Source: JAEUKA01 sp044228505 (GTDB taxonomy: Bacteria; Myxococcota_A; Polyangia; Palsa-1104; JAEUJZ01). Taken from it: a stretch of 64,000 bases of DNA. The stretch is from positions 298,554 through 362,553 of the forward strand of contig JBGAUT010000003.1 in the NCBI GenBank assembly GCA_044228505.1. The letters are read 5' to 3'. Positions 18,514-28,637 of this stretch are shown here, in pieces. The notes under the pieces are model-generated. The model did no database searches. It saw only the letters and a list, made by a program, of their open reading frames with translations, and was not told where the DNA came from. The translations under genes were made by a program, and so were the position numbers. The number at the start of each line of letters is the position of its first letter. Within the stretch, counting starts at the first letter, position 1.

Positions 18514-18678
18514 CGAGAGTTCTCCTTCTTTTGCTTATCGGCAGTTGTCGACGGTTGAACTGCGATTTGGGAACAGATTCGTTCCCGTCGAGAAGTGTCC
18601 ATTACCGGGCCAGTTCTTCGACGGCAATGACTGGACAGGCAAATTTCGTGAAACTGTGCTTAATTCGTAGCCACGTTC

Positions 18679-20730
18679 ATGCAAGAAAGTGCGTCTTCAC
18701 TGCCTGCTTCTGGCAGGTCACCGACGGCAACGCCGTCCAGTCGTTCACTCGGTGGCCCTCCATCGTCCCCTGGTTCCTCTGGTTCCCCCGGACATTCTCA
18801 CAGCCACGGTCCCAGAATCGAGAACACCCGTGACCTCGTCAAGGTTTCACTGGCCGCCCTCGGGGTCGTGTATGGCGACATCGGCACCTCACCGCTGTAC
18901 GCGTTCAAGGAGTGCTTTTCCGGCGAGCACGGCGTCCCCGTCGATACCGCCAACGTCTTTGGCATTCTATCTCTGATTTTCTGGTCGCTGACGCTGGTGG
19001 TTGTTTTCAAGTACATGACGTACATCATGCGCGCTGACAACAACGGCGAGGGCGGTATCCTGTCGCTGCTGGCGGTGTTGGCTCCGCGAGGCAACGTCGA
19101 CCGTCGAGCCGTCGGTCGGCTCTCTCTGGTGCTGCTCGGGCTATTTGGCGCAGCCCTGCTCTACGGCGATGGCATCATCACGCCGGTGATCTCGGTCTTC
19201 TCGGCGGTCGAGGGCGCGCAGGTCTATGCTCCGACGATTGGTCACGGTCACTGGGCGGTATCGACGGCGAGCCTGGTTCCACCACTGACCGCATCAATCC
19301 TGATCGTGCTGTTCCTGATGCAGAAGCGCGGTACGGCTGGCGTTGGGGCGCTGTTCGGTCCAGTGATGCTGGTGTGGTTTGTCAGCATTGCGCTGTTCGG
19401 CATCGTCGGGATCATTAAAAATCCGTACGTTTTGTCAGCGGTAAACCCGCTCCATGCGATCCGCTTCTTTGCACACCACAAGCTGCATGGCTTTTTGGCC
19501 TTGGGCGCGGTCGTGCTGTGTGTCACTGGAGGTGAGGCGCTGTATGCCGATATGGGTCACTTTGGTCAGCGAGCAATCCGGTTGGCTTGGTACTCGCTCG
19601 TGTTTCCAGCGCTTCTGCTGAACTATTTCGGACAGGGCGCGTACCTGTTGGCGCATGGCAAGGGCGAGGGCACGTTCAATCCGTTCTTCCAGATTGTGCC
19701 GTCGTTTGTGAGGGCTCCGATGGTCATCGTGGCGACCCTGGCGACGATTGTGGCGTCACAAGCCCTGATCTCGGGCGGCTTTTCGCTGACTCGTCAGGCG
19801 GTTCAGCTTGGCTACTGGCCGCGTGTCGCCATCGTCCATACTTCCGAGGATGCTGAGGGTCAGATCTACGTTCCCGAGATCAACTGGGCCATGATGGTTG
19901 GTTGTCTCGCGCTGGTGCTGGCGTTCCGTCGCGAAGGCTCGGGAGGCCTGGCCGCAGCCTACGGCATCGCGGTCACCGGAACGATGGCGATTACCTCCAT
20001 TTTGTTCGGCGTGGTCGCTCGCGAGCGCTGGGGATGGAGCTGGTTCAAGATTGTTGGCCTGGTTGGGCTGTTCCTGCTGATCGACCTGTCCTTCTTTGGC
20101 GCGAACGTCGCCAAGATTGCCGACGGTGGTTGGATTCCGCTGGTGGTTGCGATTGGCATCTTCATCATCATGACGACGTGGAAGGCGGGGCGTGCCGCGC
20201 TCGAACAGTTCGTTCAAAGTGCGAGCCTGCCGATGGATCTGTTCCTTGGCGACTTGCAAGAGCGGAGCTTGCCTCGGGTCAAGGGCACAGCGGTGTTTAT
20301 GACGGGCAACCCCGATGGGGCCCCCGTCGTGCTGCTCCATCACATCAAGCACAACAAAGCACTCCACGAACAGGTGGTGTTGCTATCGGTATTGACCGAC
20401 CGCGTGCCCGAGGTTCCTCCGGATCGTCGTGTCAGTGTCAAGGAACTCGGCCAGGGCTTCTTCCAAGTGATCGCGCACTACGGCTTCATGCAGAGCCCGA
20501 ATGTCCCCGATGTCATCCGTCGCTGTAAGGCGGCTGGCCTCAAGACCGCTGAGGGGGATATCAGCTATTTCTTGGGCCGCGAGACGTTGCTGACCACCGG
20601 CAAGAGTGGTCTGGCCCGCTGGCGTAAGATGCTGTTTGGCTATCTGTCTCGGAATGCGCGCACAGCGACCTCGTTCTTCGGCATTCCACCGAACCGGGTC
20701 GTCGAGATGGGTGCTCAGATCGAGCTGTAA
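18679..20730 (+). CDS. kup: Low-affinity potassium uptake protein Kup
   Basis: 683 residues, against 622 in E. coli. KUP/HAK/KT family K+:H+ symporter of the inner membrane. The signature GVVYGDIGTSPLYAFKECF begins at about residue 62. Further landmarks are NNGEGGILSLLA, YGDGIITPVISV and GGEALYADMGHFG. About 12 TM helices, then a cytoplasmic C-terminal domain at about 500-683. The first 45 residues are an extra Ser/Pro/Gly-rich segment ending GHSHSHGP, not found in standard Kup. A start near residue 50 would lack an ATG, so the extension seems real. No Shine-Dalgarno sequence is visible before the ATG. Confidence 0.95.
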   Translation: MQESASSLPASGRSPTATPSSRSLGGPPSSPGSSGSPGHSHSHGPRIENTRDLVKVSLAALGVVYGDIGTSPLYAFKECFSGEHGVPVDTANVFGILSLIFWSLTLVVVFKYMTYIMRADNNGEGGILSLLAVLAPRGNVDRRAVGRLSLVLLGLFGAALLYGDGIITPVISVFSAVEGAQVYAPTIGHGHWAVSTASLVPPLTASILIVLFLMQKRGTAGVGALFGPVMLVWFVSIALFGIVGIIKNPYVLSAVNPLHAIRFFAHHKLHGFLALGAVVLCVTGGEALYADMGHFGQRAIRLAWYSLVFPALLLNYFGQGAYLLAHGKGEGTFNPFFQIVPSFVRAPMVIVATLATIVASQALISGGFSLTRQAVQLGYWPRVAIVHTSEDAEGQIYVPEINWAMMVGCLALVLAFRREGSGGLAAAYGIAVTGTMAITSILFGVVARERWGWSWFKIVGLVGLFLLIDLSFFGANVAKIADGGWIPLVVAIGIFIIMTTWKAGRAALEQFVQSASLPMDLFLGDLQERSLPRVKGTAVFMTGNPDGAPVVLLHHIKHNKALHEQVVLLSVLTDRVPEVPPDRRVSVKELGQGFFQVIAHYGFMQSPNVPDVIRRCKAAGLKTAEGDISYFLGRETLLTTGKSGLARWRKMLFGYLSRNARTATSFFGIPPNRVVEMGAQIEL

Positions 20731-20751
20731 GTTGCGGAGAGTTTGTTTGCG

Positions 20752-21624
20752 CTACAGACGTGGAATCCCGAGAGAGAGCGGCGCGGTGCTGTGTTTCTGA
20801 CCGAGGAGTCCACGGATCATCAGCGTCAGCAGTGTCAGTACATATGGGACACTCTGGAGCAGCCAGTTGGGGATGAGCAGGCCGCGTGCTTGCAGGAAGA
20901 TTCCGGTTGCCTCGGCTGTGGCAAACAGCAGCGCCGCGGCGGCTCCCCACAGAGGACGCCAGCCTCCAAAAATCATCGCCGCGAGCGCCAGAAAACCGCG
21001 CCCGCCCGACATCAAGGCCACGAACTGGCGCTGCTCGAAGACCAAATAGACCCCACCGAGCGCCGTCAACAGACCAGACAGGCCGATGGCCCACATTCGC
21101 ACAACCAGCACCGAAACCGAAAGCGCTTGCGCCGCTGCTGGCTTGTCACCGACCGCTCGCAGTCGAAGCCCTAGTACTGAGTAATAGAGCAGCCCATGGA
21201 GCAGTAGCGTCGAAACCACCGCCACTGCCAGCAGCCACAGCGGCCCGTTGCCGACCAGCGCTTCAAGTCGCGGCGAGTTCGAGGTTGAGCCAAACACGAC
21301 CTTGAGCAAGAAGCGCGATAGGCCATCAGCGAGCATGAAGATGGCCACTCCGCACACGATCTGGTCGCCGCGAAAGACCACCACCAACAGCCCGTAAAGT
21401 AGTGCCGTTGCGATACCAGCCAGTAGCCCAGCGCCCAGCGCTATTGCCGCTCCGTATGGAGCACCCAGCGCCGTGCCTAGTGCCGATAGCAGCAGGATTC
21501 CCTCGAGTGCGATGTTAATGACGCCAGAACGCTCACAGACCGTACCACCTAGCGCAGCCATCACATATGGCACCGAGATGCGCAGGATGGCCCACAATAG
21601 CCCTACAAGTGCAAAGGAGTGCAT
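20752..21624 (-). CDS. BMP-family ABC transporter permease (NupQ/YufQ type)
   Basis: 290 residues with 8-9 TM helices. The N-terminal CERSGVINIALEGILLLSA motif is the hallmark of the second permease of basic-membrane-protein (nucleoside or purine) importers. It follows the first permease by 8 bp and is the last gene of the unit. The usual partners, a double-NBD ATPase (NupO/YufO) and a BMP substrate-binding lipoprotein, are not in this window. Substrate therefore rests on family knowledge: nucleosides or related purine compounds. Ends convergent with kup, 21 bp apart. Confidence 0.85.
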   Translation of the reverse strand: MHSFALVGLLWAILRISVPYVMAALGGTVCERSGVINIALEGILLLSALGTALGAPYGAAIALGAGLLAGIATALLYGLLVVVFRGDQIVCGVAIFMLADGLSRFLLKVVFGSTSNSPRLEALVGNGPLWLLAVAVVSTLLLHGLLYYSVLGLRLRAVGDKPAAAQALSVSVLVVRMWAIGLSGLLTALGGVYLVFEQRQFVALMSGGRGFLALAAMIFGGWRPLWGAAAALLFATAEATGIFLQARGLLIPNWLLQSVPYVLTLLTLMIRGLLGQKHSTAPLSLGIPRL

Positions 21625-21632
21625 ATCTAGTG

Positions 21633-22835
21633 CTACCTTGAGACCCAGGCGTTGGAAGGATCAGCGGGCGGTGGGGCAACGAGCTGGGGCGGCAGCTTGT
21701 CTCGGGCGGGTTCGCTGGGTTCGGGCTCGCTCGGTGGCTCTGACTGACGAGGGGGCGGTTCGAGCGGTGGACGGGCATTCCGGAAGCGCGGCAGGAGGCG
21801 GGAAACCTCCGCCGAGCCGGTCGCTACTGCCAGGATCACCACCGCACTCAGTACGTCGATAAGCTCTCGGGGGACCATCGCGTTTACAGCGAGCCCACCT
21901 TGCGCCAGCGTTCCAAAAAATAGCGCCGAGAGCAGCACCCACATCGGGCGTTTGTGTCCAAGGACCGCGACCGCGATTCCCAGATAGCCAATTCCCGACG
22001 AAAAACCATCCTCGTAGTAGTACTTGTAGCCCAGCACGAAGTTGGCCCCACCAAGTCCCGCCAGCCCGCCCGAGAGCGTCAGCGCCAGCGTGCGAATCCA
22101 GCCGAGCGATAGACCGGCCGCTGCCGCCGCATCGGGATTTTGGCCCACCACTCGCAGCGCAAAGCCGATCCGGGTCCGCCGCAGCAGCAGCTCAACCAGG
22201 ATCGCCAGCGCCACCGCCAGCAGAAGTGCTGCATTGACCGCCGAGCCATGGAGCTGCGGAAACACCGTCGATAAGCGAGGTAGCCGGGAGGATGCGATGA
22301 CCGGAGCCGTATGAACCGATTCCTTTAGGAACAGATAGCCCCCGACGCCGATCATCGCGGCTCGGATGATGAAGTTGAGCAGGATGGTGACGATGACTTC
22401 GTGGGCTCGGCATAGCCACTTGCACAGCCCGACAAAGCTGCCGAGTACCCCACCGGCCACAAAGGCGCAGAGCAGACACAGTGGAAGCGCCACAAAGCCA
22501 GGCGTAGCGATGGGTAGGTAGGCACCACACAGAGCTGCAGCGAGGGCTCCGACGATCAACTGCCCCTCAGCCCCAACATTGAACAGACCAGCCCGGAGGG
22601 CGACCGCCACCGCCAGCCCGGTGCAGACGAGCGGTGTGGTCTTAAACAGGACTTGGCCGATGCCGTAGACACTGCCCCAGGTACCGGCAAGGAGTAGCCG
22701 GTACATCGCGAGTGGGTTCTGTCCGTAGAGCTTGGCCAACAGCGACGCCATCGCCATCGCCAGGAGTGCCGCCCACACGAAGGGCAGCGCTCGCAGCCAA
22801 AGCGGTCCGCTATCTACCCGAGGAGCACTCGTCAT
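21633..22835 (-). CDS. BMP-family ABC transporter permease (NupP/YufP type)
   Basis: 400 residues with 9-10 TM helices. Landmarks of the first permease of nucleoside-type importers: KTTPLVCTGLAVAVALRAGLFNVGAEGQ near 65-92, the cytoplasmic HEVIVTILLNFI coupling region near 145, and GLGGANFVLGYKY near 255. The final 55 residues are a Pro/Glu/Ser-rich tail (PPRQSEPPSEPEP), absent from ordinary homologues, of unknown role. Starts 6 bp after the stop of the large ASH-repeat gene, so the two are probably co-transcribed even though the functions look unrelated. Confidence 0.85.
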   Translation of the reverse strand: MTSAPRVDSGPLWLRALPFVWAALLAMAMASLLAKLYGQNPLAMYRLLLAGTWGSVYGIGQVLFKTTPLVCTGLAVAVALRAGLFNVGAEGQLIVGALAAALCGAYLPIATPGFVALPLCLLCAFVAGGVLGSFVGLCKWLCRAHEVIVTILLNFIIRAAMIGVGGYLFLKESVHTAPVIASSRLPRLSTVFPQLHGSAVNAALLLAVALAILVELLLRRTRIGFALRVVGQNPDAAAAAGLSLGWIRTLALTLSGGLAGLGGANFVLGYKYYYEDGFSSGIGYLGIAVAVLGHKRPMWVLLSALFFGTLAQGGLAVNAMVPRELIDVLSAVVILAVATGSAEVSRLLPRFRNARPPLEPPPRQSEPPSEPEPSEPARDKLPPQLVAPPPADPSNAWVSR

Positions 22836-22841
22836 GAGCGG

Positions 22842-25800
22842 CTACAGAGACCTCGCTTTGCGACGGCGGACGAGCAGCAGCAGCGCCACCATCGTCAGCC
22901 CCAGCGTCGGCAGTTGCGGGCCGTGCGTCGCCATCGAGCAGCCACCGGTCTCAACCATCGGCATCGGACGATTGATGCCGTCACCCTCGGCGCTGATCTG
23001 GGCGAGGCTGACCGCTGTTCCCTTCATGCGGATATCGATCAGCTCGGACTTGCTGCCCGTCGATTTCGGCGCGAATACCACCGGTACCTTCGTTCCTTCA
23101 CCGGGACCGAGCATCAACTTGACCTGCGAGAGATCAACCACCCACTCGTCACCAGGAGGCGCGATGACGTCAAGCTCGAGCGCGGTGTTGCCATCGTTGG
23201 AGATCGATACCGACAGTGGGTTCGACTGCTCCCCAACATAGACCGAACGGAAGCGCAGGGCCGTCGGTGAAACCGTCAGAAGCGCCGACATCGCGGAGCC
23301 CTTGAGCTGTACCGTCATTGGCACCTGAACGCCATCAGCCTCGACGACCGCCACCGCCTTGATTTCGGCCTTTGCGACACGAGGATCGAACGTGATGCCA
23401 ATCTCGCTGCTCTGACCGGGAAGGATCTTGGTCTTGTAGCCGGTGACGATGGTGAAGTCCGCCGCGCCATCGCCCGACAGTTTGACCGACAGGTTGTCGA
23501 CGGTGACTGAGCCAACATTGGTTACCTTGATGACCTTCATCTCGCTCTTCTGGCCGACGTAAATCGGGGTGGTGTACTCCAGAACCAGCGGATCGACGGT
23601 GACGTTGGCCACGACGCCGTTTACCGATAGTGGCAGCGAAAACTTGGTGCCACCGGCGGTTGCTGGGTCGTCGGTGCTGATATCCAATCGAGCCGTCGCC
23701 AGTCCGACCATGGCCGGGATGCAGTTCACCGTAAACGTTGCGCTGCCACCGGCCGGGATCTTGGTTCCATCCGCAGGCGCATTGACCGAAAACACCGTCA
23801 CCATCGGAGAAATCGAGCTCTTGAGGATGGTGAGATCTTTGTTTCCGGTGTTGTTGAGCTTCACCACCTTCGAGATCATCTGCTTGACCTTGGCATCACC
23901 AAAGTCGACCTTTGCGGAATCGAGCTGACCGACGGCACCGTTGGCTTCAGCCTTCAGAGCGACAGTCGCCGAGCCCGAGGTGGCCAGGTCAGTGACGATG
24001 CGCAGCGTCGCAGCGAGCATGCCTGCAGACTTCGGCGCGACCAGTACCTGCGCACTGACCTTGGTTCCTGCACGCAGCGTGAACGGGGTCGATTCCAGCG
24101 TCGAAACCGCGAAGGAGTCGGCACCCATTCCAGAGACAATGGCGACTTCTTTGACCAGTAGATCCCCGTCGCCGTCATTGCTCAGTTCAACGGTCTTTGG
24201 AGCCGATGAAGCGCCGACATTGATCGAGCCAAAATCGAGAGACGTGACGTTGACCTTGAACTGTGGCTCCGTCGCAGTTCCCGCCAGATCGATGGTCTTG
24301 TCCGACCCTGGAGAGCCCGGAGGTTCGTTGCTGGTGAGGGTTAGCTTGCCGGTGCGGAGGCCCTTTGTCGCTGGTGAGAACACAATTTGGAAGGTCTTGG
24401 TCTCTTTGGCGGGGACGACCAGGGGACTCATGGTCGCGGGGGCGTTCGGCACGGTGAAGTCGGTGTTATCGGTGGTAATCGAGGGCACGCTGAGATCCGA
24501 GAATCCCTCGTTGGTCAGGTTGATGGTGATCGGAGTGCCCTTGGTGCCCGTCGGAACGTCCGGCATCAGTACCGACGTGTACGGCACCTTGGCCTTGGGC
24601 GGGCCAGCGAGGGCGCGTACGGGAATCGACAAAGGACTGCTCGCATCCGTCGAGAGCACGGTAATGTTCGTCGAAAACTCACCAGTGTCCATCCCAGGGG
24701 TGAACTTGACGTCGAAGCTGTAGGTCGCTCCCGCAAACATGGTGATCTTGGCGTCGGGGCGTGCGGTCTTCAGTTCGTAGTGGGTGGTGTCGTCGATGGT
24801 TGGCTTTTCCAACTCAATCGGGGCTGTTCCTGCATTTTTGAGTCGAACGGTGACGGGTCCTGCTGTCGATCCGGTCGGATTGCCCCCGAAATCAATCGGA
24901 GACATCGAAATCCAGAGGTTGCCTTTGCTGGTGCCCTCCAGGACCGTGTCGATGCGTGGAAGCCCGCTGAGCGTCAGAAACAGGCTGGCTTTGTGAGTCC
25001 CTTGGGCCTGCGGTTTGAACGCCACCTGCACCGGCACCGAGGAACCAATTGGTAGGGTCAGCGGAGCGGCAGCACTCGGCGAGTAGTCGCTCTTGAAAAC
25101 GAACTGGGCCTTGCCGCTGCCATCGATGCCAATGCCAGTTACGTCGATTGGCGCGTCGGAAATGTTGCGGAACGTGATGGTGGTCCAGCCGCTGGCTCCA
25201 CCAAGCCCGGTGCTTGGGAAGGTCGGCTTGCGCGGACTCTGGAGCATCGGGGCCGACAGGTACAGGATCGAGTTGGTGATGAGCTCTCCGCCGGTACCGC
25301 CCCAAGACCCGGAGATGGCACCTTCGTCACCCGGTAGCATGTTGAGGTCGACTCGCTTTTTGCCACGAACCGCGAGCAGCGTGCCATCGGCCCAGTAGGC
25401 GACGGCAGTGGCACCGGCCCGGAGCGAAGTTCCGGTGACCCGCTGGCAGTTCGTGCCGCAGGAAAACTCGGTCACGCCCTCGACGAGGGGATCGTTGCTA
25501 AGCACGGTGCCGCGCTTGGTGGGGGCAGAGGAACTGGTCGCGCTTTGCGAGGTGAGGGCATAGTTGGCGAGGAAACGGCCTGCGATCGCGGGGGCTCCAA
25601 ACAAGCCCGTCTGCCAGGTGTTCGGCTGAAACACCAGTACGGCGGCACCGGGAACCATCGCCATATAGTCGGCGAGGACATTGCCCACGCCGTCGGCGCT
25701 CGATAGGCCGTAGTCGCTCGATAGCACGACCACCAGCTTGTAGTTCTGAAGCTGAGTCAGCGTTGGGTCACTAAAGGCCGCGTCAATTTGGTCGACGCCG

Positions 25801-25976
25801 GTATACAGGCCGGTGGCGACGATTTTCTGCTTCACGTACTGCCACCAGGCGCTTTCGCCGGAACGAGTGGCGGTCACGATGGCAGCCTTCTGAGCGCTCG
25901 AAGGCTGAACGATTCCCAGCATCGTCCAGAGCGCCAGTAGAAGGCCGCATACACGCGAGAGTCGGGGTCGAGACAT
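22842..25976 (-). CDS. Large secreted ASH/HYDIN-repeat protein with MYXO-CTERM-like tail
   Basis: 1044 residues from ATG 25976 (AAGGAG at 8 nt). Signal peptide to about 29. Residues 30-245 form an alpha/beta domain with the look of class I glutamine-amidotransferase/ThuA-like folds (AAIVTATRSGES, LVVVLSSDYG), with no catalytic triad I can assign. Then about seven beta-sandwich repeats of the ASH/HYDIN 'choice-of-anchor' type (for example IDFGGNPTGSTAGPVTVRLKN, LDFGSINVGASSAPKTVELSN). The C-terminus is GGCSMATHG, a hydrophobic helix, then RRRKARS, matching the Cys-TM-Arg layout of MYXO-CTERM surface-sorting tails. Probably a cell-surface protein. Confidence 0.83.
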   Translation of the reverse strand: MSRPRLSRVCGLLLALWTMLGIVQPSSAQKAAIVTATRSGESAWWQYVKQKIVATGLYTGVDQIDAAFSDPTLTQLQNYKLVVVLSSDYGLSSADGVGNVLADYMAMVPGAAVLVFQPNTWQTGLFGAPAIAGRFLANYALTSQSATSSSAPTKRGTVLSNDPLVEGVTEFSCGTNCQRVTGTSLRAGATAVAYWADGTLLAVRGKKRVDLNMLPGDEGAISGSWGGTGGELITNSILYLSAPMLQSPRKPTFPSTGLGGASGWTTITFRNISDAPIDVTGIGIDGSGKAQFVFKSDYSPSAAAPLTLPIGSSVPVQVAFKPQAQGTHKASLFLTLSGLPRIDTVLEGTSKGNLWISMSPIDFGGNPTGSTAGPVTVRLKNAGTAPIELEKPTIDDTTHYELKTARPDAKITMFAGATYSFDVKFTPGMDTGEFSTNITVLSTDASSPLSIPVRALAGPPKAKVPYTSVLMPDVPTGTKGTPITINLTNEGFSDLSVPSITTDNTDFTVPNAPATMSPLVVPAKETKTFQIVFSPATKGLRTGKLTLTSNEPPGSPGSDKTIDLAGTATEPQFKVNVTSLDFGSINVGASSAPKTVELSNDGDGDLLVKEVAIVSGMGADSFAVSTLESTPFTLRAGTKVSAQVLVAPKSAGMLAATLRIVTDLATSGSATVALKAEANGAVGQLDSAKVDFGDAKVKQMISKVVKLNNTGNKDLTILKSSISPMVTVFSVNAPADGTKIPAGGSATFTVNCIPAMVGLATARLDISTDDPATAGGTKFSLPLSVNGVVANVTVDPLVLEYTTPIYVGQKSEMKVIKVTNVGSVTVDNLSVKLSGDGAADFTIVTGYKTKILPGQSSEIGITFDPRVAKAEIKAVAVVEADGVQVPMTVQLKGSAMSALLTVSPTALRFRSVYVGEQSNPLSVSISNDGNTALELDVIAPPGDEWVVDLSQVKLMLGPGEGTKVPVVFAPKSTGSKSELIDIRMKGTAVSLAQISAEGDGINRPMPMVETGGCSMATHGPQLPTLGLTMVALLLLVRRRKARSL

Positions 25977-26082
25977 CAGGAAGACTCCTTCGTTTTGGTT
26001 CGCGGTCAAAAAAGTGGGTAGGGAACTCGGGGCAGACCTACGCCTAGGTGGGGGTTTAGCATAGCTTGTGGGGTGTCCACCG

Positions 26083-27411
26083 CTAGAACGATAGGCGGGT
26101 CTGCACTCCGCCTTGGAGCACGAATCCTGTGACGGTGAAATCGCCGACCGCAGAGCGGGGGTCTTCCTTCCGAAAGACGCGGACGGGTAGATAGGTCAGC
26201 CCGAAATAGCCATCAAAGGCGATGGGGCGGGGCAGGATTTTGCTGATGCCGGAGAGCTCGGCACCGAGGCCGACGCTGAAAATATGCTTGTCGGAGTCAC
26301 CGAAGCTGGAGTCACCATCCTGCTCGGGGATGGGAGAGCCTTCGAAGCGATAGCCAGCGCGGGCATCGATCGAGAGCGGCCCGAGACCATTCAGCGCTCG
26401 CCACTCGATTCCCACCGCCGGAATCAGCAGATCGCGGAAGCCGACCGATGGATACTCTTTGGACTTGGGGAGCCGCACCAAATCGGTGAGCTGGCCAATG
26501 TCGAGATCGAGGGTGAACACAGCAGCTGGCGGCGGCTGTTCTCGCCATCTGGCGTAGGTCACGTCGAAGCTGACCTGCACTTTGGAAAAGCGAGCGGCGG
26601 CGGCGGCCACGAGCTGCCAGGGCTGGAACAGATCGACCGAGCGGGCCAGCTCTTTTAGGCTGCCTTTGTCGACGACCGGACGCTGGCCGGGATCACCGAC
26701 TTGGGCCTCGATTTGAAAGCCTTGCTCCAGGTCGAGCGCAAAGCGATGGCGATAGGTGAGCGCCAGGGCGAGGTGCGGATTGACTTCGAAGAGCAGGCCG
26801 GCCTGCGGGTAGCGAATCGCAAACAGGTCTTGATTGATCGACGACGTCAGCTCGCTTCGTTCCGGGTCGGAGATCCCGACTCGTCCGCGCAGATAGACGG
26901 TTCCAGACGAGCGAGACATGAAGGCAAGCCCACCACCGACGTATAGTCCGCGATAGATGTGCACCGCTAGGTTTGCTGCCAAATACAGTCGCTGCGTGCG
27001 GTTGTCGTACATGTGCAGCCTCGGTTGATCGAAGCTGAGCACGCGGATGCGGGTGACGTGCTGGTCGGGCAAAAACAGGGCCACGCCGAATGCAAAGCGC
27101 ACCCCAGCCAACGTGCCCGGTAGTACCACGCCGGCAGTCAGGCCCCGGGTATCAAGCAGGGACTGCCGTTGTCCCGAAACCTCGACGAGTGGGCGGGCGA
27201 TTTGGTAGCCGAGGTCGATGCGTAGGCTTCGGCTGCGTGCCAGCCCGGCGGGATTGTAATAATTGGCAGCACTATCATCCGCGACGGCGGCGTAGGCCGA
27301 ACCGAGGGCCTGGGCTCTGGGCCCGTAACCAAATGCATCAAGTGGATTGGCCTCGACGGTGGAAGCCGTTCCGGAGGCAACCAGGGCACACGCCAGCGCA
27401 ATTCGGTTCAT
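26083..27411 (-). CDS. FadL/OmpP1-type outer-membrane protein (second of pair)
   Basis: 442 residues from ATG 27411, which overlaps the upstream stop (ATGA). Signal peptide 1-23. The mature N-terminus has the FadL hatch signature GPRAQALGSAYAAVADDSAANYYNPAGLA (start of this run at about residue 31), followed by alternating beta-strands ending in a terminal Phe (TRLSF), the mark of BAM-inserted barrels. FadL homologues pass long-chain fatty acids or other hydrophobic molecules across the outer membrane. Paralogue of the gene before it. The pair may form alternative channels. Confidence 0.86.
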   Translation of the reverse strand: MNRIALACALVASGTASTVEANPLDAFGYGPRAQALGSAYAAVADDSAANYYNPAGLARSRSLRIDLGYQIARPLVEVSGQRQSLLDTRGLTAGVVLPGTLAGVRFAFGVALFLPDQHVTRIRVLSFDQPRLHMYDNRTQRLYLAANLAVHIYRGLYVGGGLAFMSRSSGTVYLRGRVGISDPERSELTSSINQDLFAIRYPQAGLLFEVNPHLALALTYRHRFALDLEQGFQIEAQVGDPGQRPVVDKGSLKELARSVDLFQPWQLVAAAAARFSKVQVSFDVTYARWREQPPPAAVFTLDLDIGQLTDLVRLPKSKEYPSVGFRDLLIPAVGIEWRALNGLGPLSIDARAGYRFEGSPIPEQDGDSSFGDSDKHIFSVGLGAELSGISKILPRPIAFDGYFGLTYLPVRVFRKEDPRSAVGDFTVTGFVLQGGVQTRLSF

Positions 27412-28637
27412 AGCCGCACCCCCAGCGTCGCGCCGCCGATCAAAAGCTGTCCATTTAAGCGATGGCATTGGCACTGCGTAAGCAGGTGCGCTTGCCCAAA
27501 GAGATCCAGGTCGAGCGGGACCCTGCCGATGAGACTTAGTCCAACACCAACGGACAGCACATGGCGGCTGGTGTCGAGCAGGCTCTTGCCGTCATCGTCA
27601 GGTGGATTCTTGGGCGTCGGTGTCCAATCGAAAAAGTAACCGGCGCGCAGCTTCACGGTCAGCCAGGTGGGCGCTGGGGCTCGATACTCCACCGAGGCTC
27701 GCGGCACGACGGTGTCATGAAAGCCGGGTTTCGGCAGTGGTGGTGAATCGGCCGTCGCTGGCTCGATCGGATAGCGATAGTCACTCCAGTTCTTCCAGGC
27801 GAGCTGACCGACGAGCAGAAGCGACGGGGTCAGGTGCAGGGCGGCCTCGGCGGCGAGCTGGAGCGGGTCGTACTGGGCGATGCCCGCAAAAGAAATCAGT
27901 GGTAGCCCGAGCGGAATCGCGTCGCCAAGCTCGGTGTGAAGGCGGAGCAGATAGGATGATCGAGACGCGCCCCGAAAAGTGAGTCCAAGTTGGAGTCTCT
28001 CACTCGGTGGCGACCAGCGGAGGCCGAGAATCGGAGCGTAGTCGACCGTTAGCTGCTCCTCGGAAATGCTGGTGATGCGGCCAGTGCCGTCGGGTTTGAT
28101 GATGATGTCACCGACGAGTGCCGCCAGCGCGAGGACACCGCCACCCAGGCGCAGTCCCCACGGTAAGCGCACGCCGACTCCGACCAGGACCGATACCACT
28201 TCGGTGCGGGCGTCGAGGAGAGCGGCGCGAGGTATCTCGGGATAGGGAACGCTGACTCGATTGACCACCCCGGCGGGCAGATACAGCCCGAGGCCAATGC
28301 CGATGCGGTCACGCAGGATGCCGCCGAGGGGCAAGCCCACACTCGCACCGATTTGAAGACCAGCGGGGTTCGAGATTGGGTGTGGCTGTTCATCGATGGT
28401 CAGTCGATAGCCACCGTACACAAAGCCGAGCGACAGCTTGGTTTTCGTCTGTGACAGTCCCGCCGGGTTCTGATAGGTCGCCTCCCAGTCGTCGGCCACT
28501 GCCACGCCGGTGCCCGCCATCGCCGCGCTGCGTGGTCCAAGCGAAATGAGATCAGGCAGCGACGCACGGGCACCCTGAGGGATCGCCAGCAGCGTCGTCA
28601 GAGCCAGCAGCGGAAGCCCAGCCGGAGAACGGGTCAT
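27408..28637 (-). CDS. FadL/OmpP1-type outer-membrane protein (first of pair)
   Basis: 409 residues. Signal peptide 1-25. The hatch region reads GPRSAAMAGTGVAVADD then YQNPAGLS, as in FadL/TodX proteins. The rest is predicted beta-barrel with about 14 strands. Start ATG 28637 overlaps the dtd stop by ATGA, and its own stop overlaps the next barrel gene, so dtd and both barrels are translationally coupled. Predicted substrate is a hydrophobic compound, nothing more specific. The coupling with a tRNA proofreading gene is probably only shared transcription. Confidence 0.85.
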   Translation of the reverse strand: MTRSPAGLPLLALTTLLAIPQGARASLPDLISLGPRSAAMAGTGVAVADDWEATYQNPAGLSQTKTKLSLGFVYGGYRLTIDEQPHPISNPAGLQIGASVGLPLGGILRDRIGIGLGLYLPAGVVNRVSVPYPEIPRAALLDARTEVVSVLVGVGVRLPWGLRLGGGVLALAALVGDIIIKPDGTGRITSISEEQLTVDYAPILGLRWSPPSERLQLGLTFRGASRSSYLLRLHTELGDAIPLGLPLISFAGIAQYDPLQLAAEAALHLTPSLLLVGQLAWKNWSDYRYPIEPATADSPPLPKPGFHDTVVPRASVEYRAPAPTWLTVKLRAGYFFDWTPTPKNPPDDDGKSLLDTSRHVLSVGVGLSLIGRVPLDLDLFGQAHLLTQCQCHRLNGQLLIGGATLGVRL

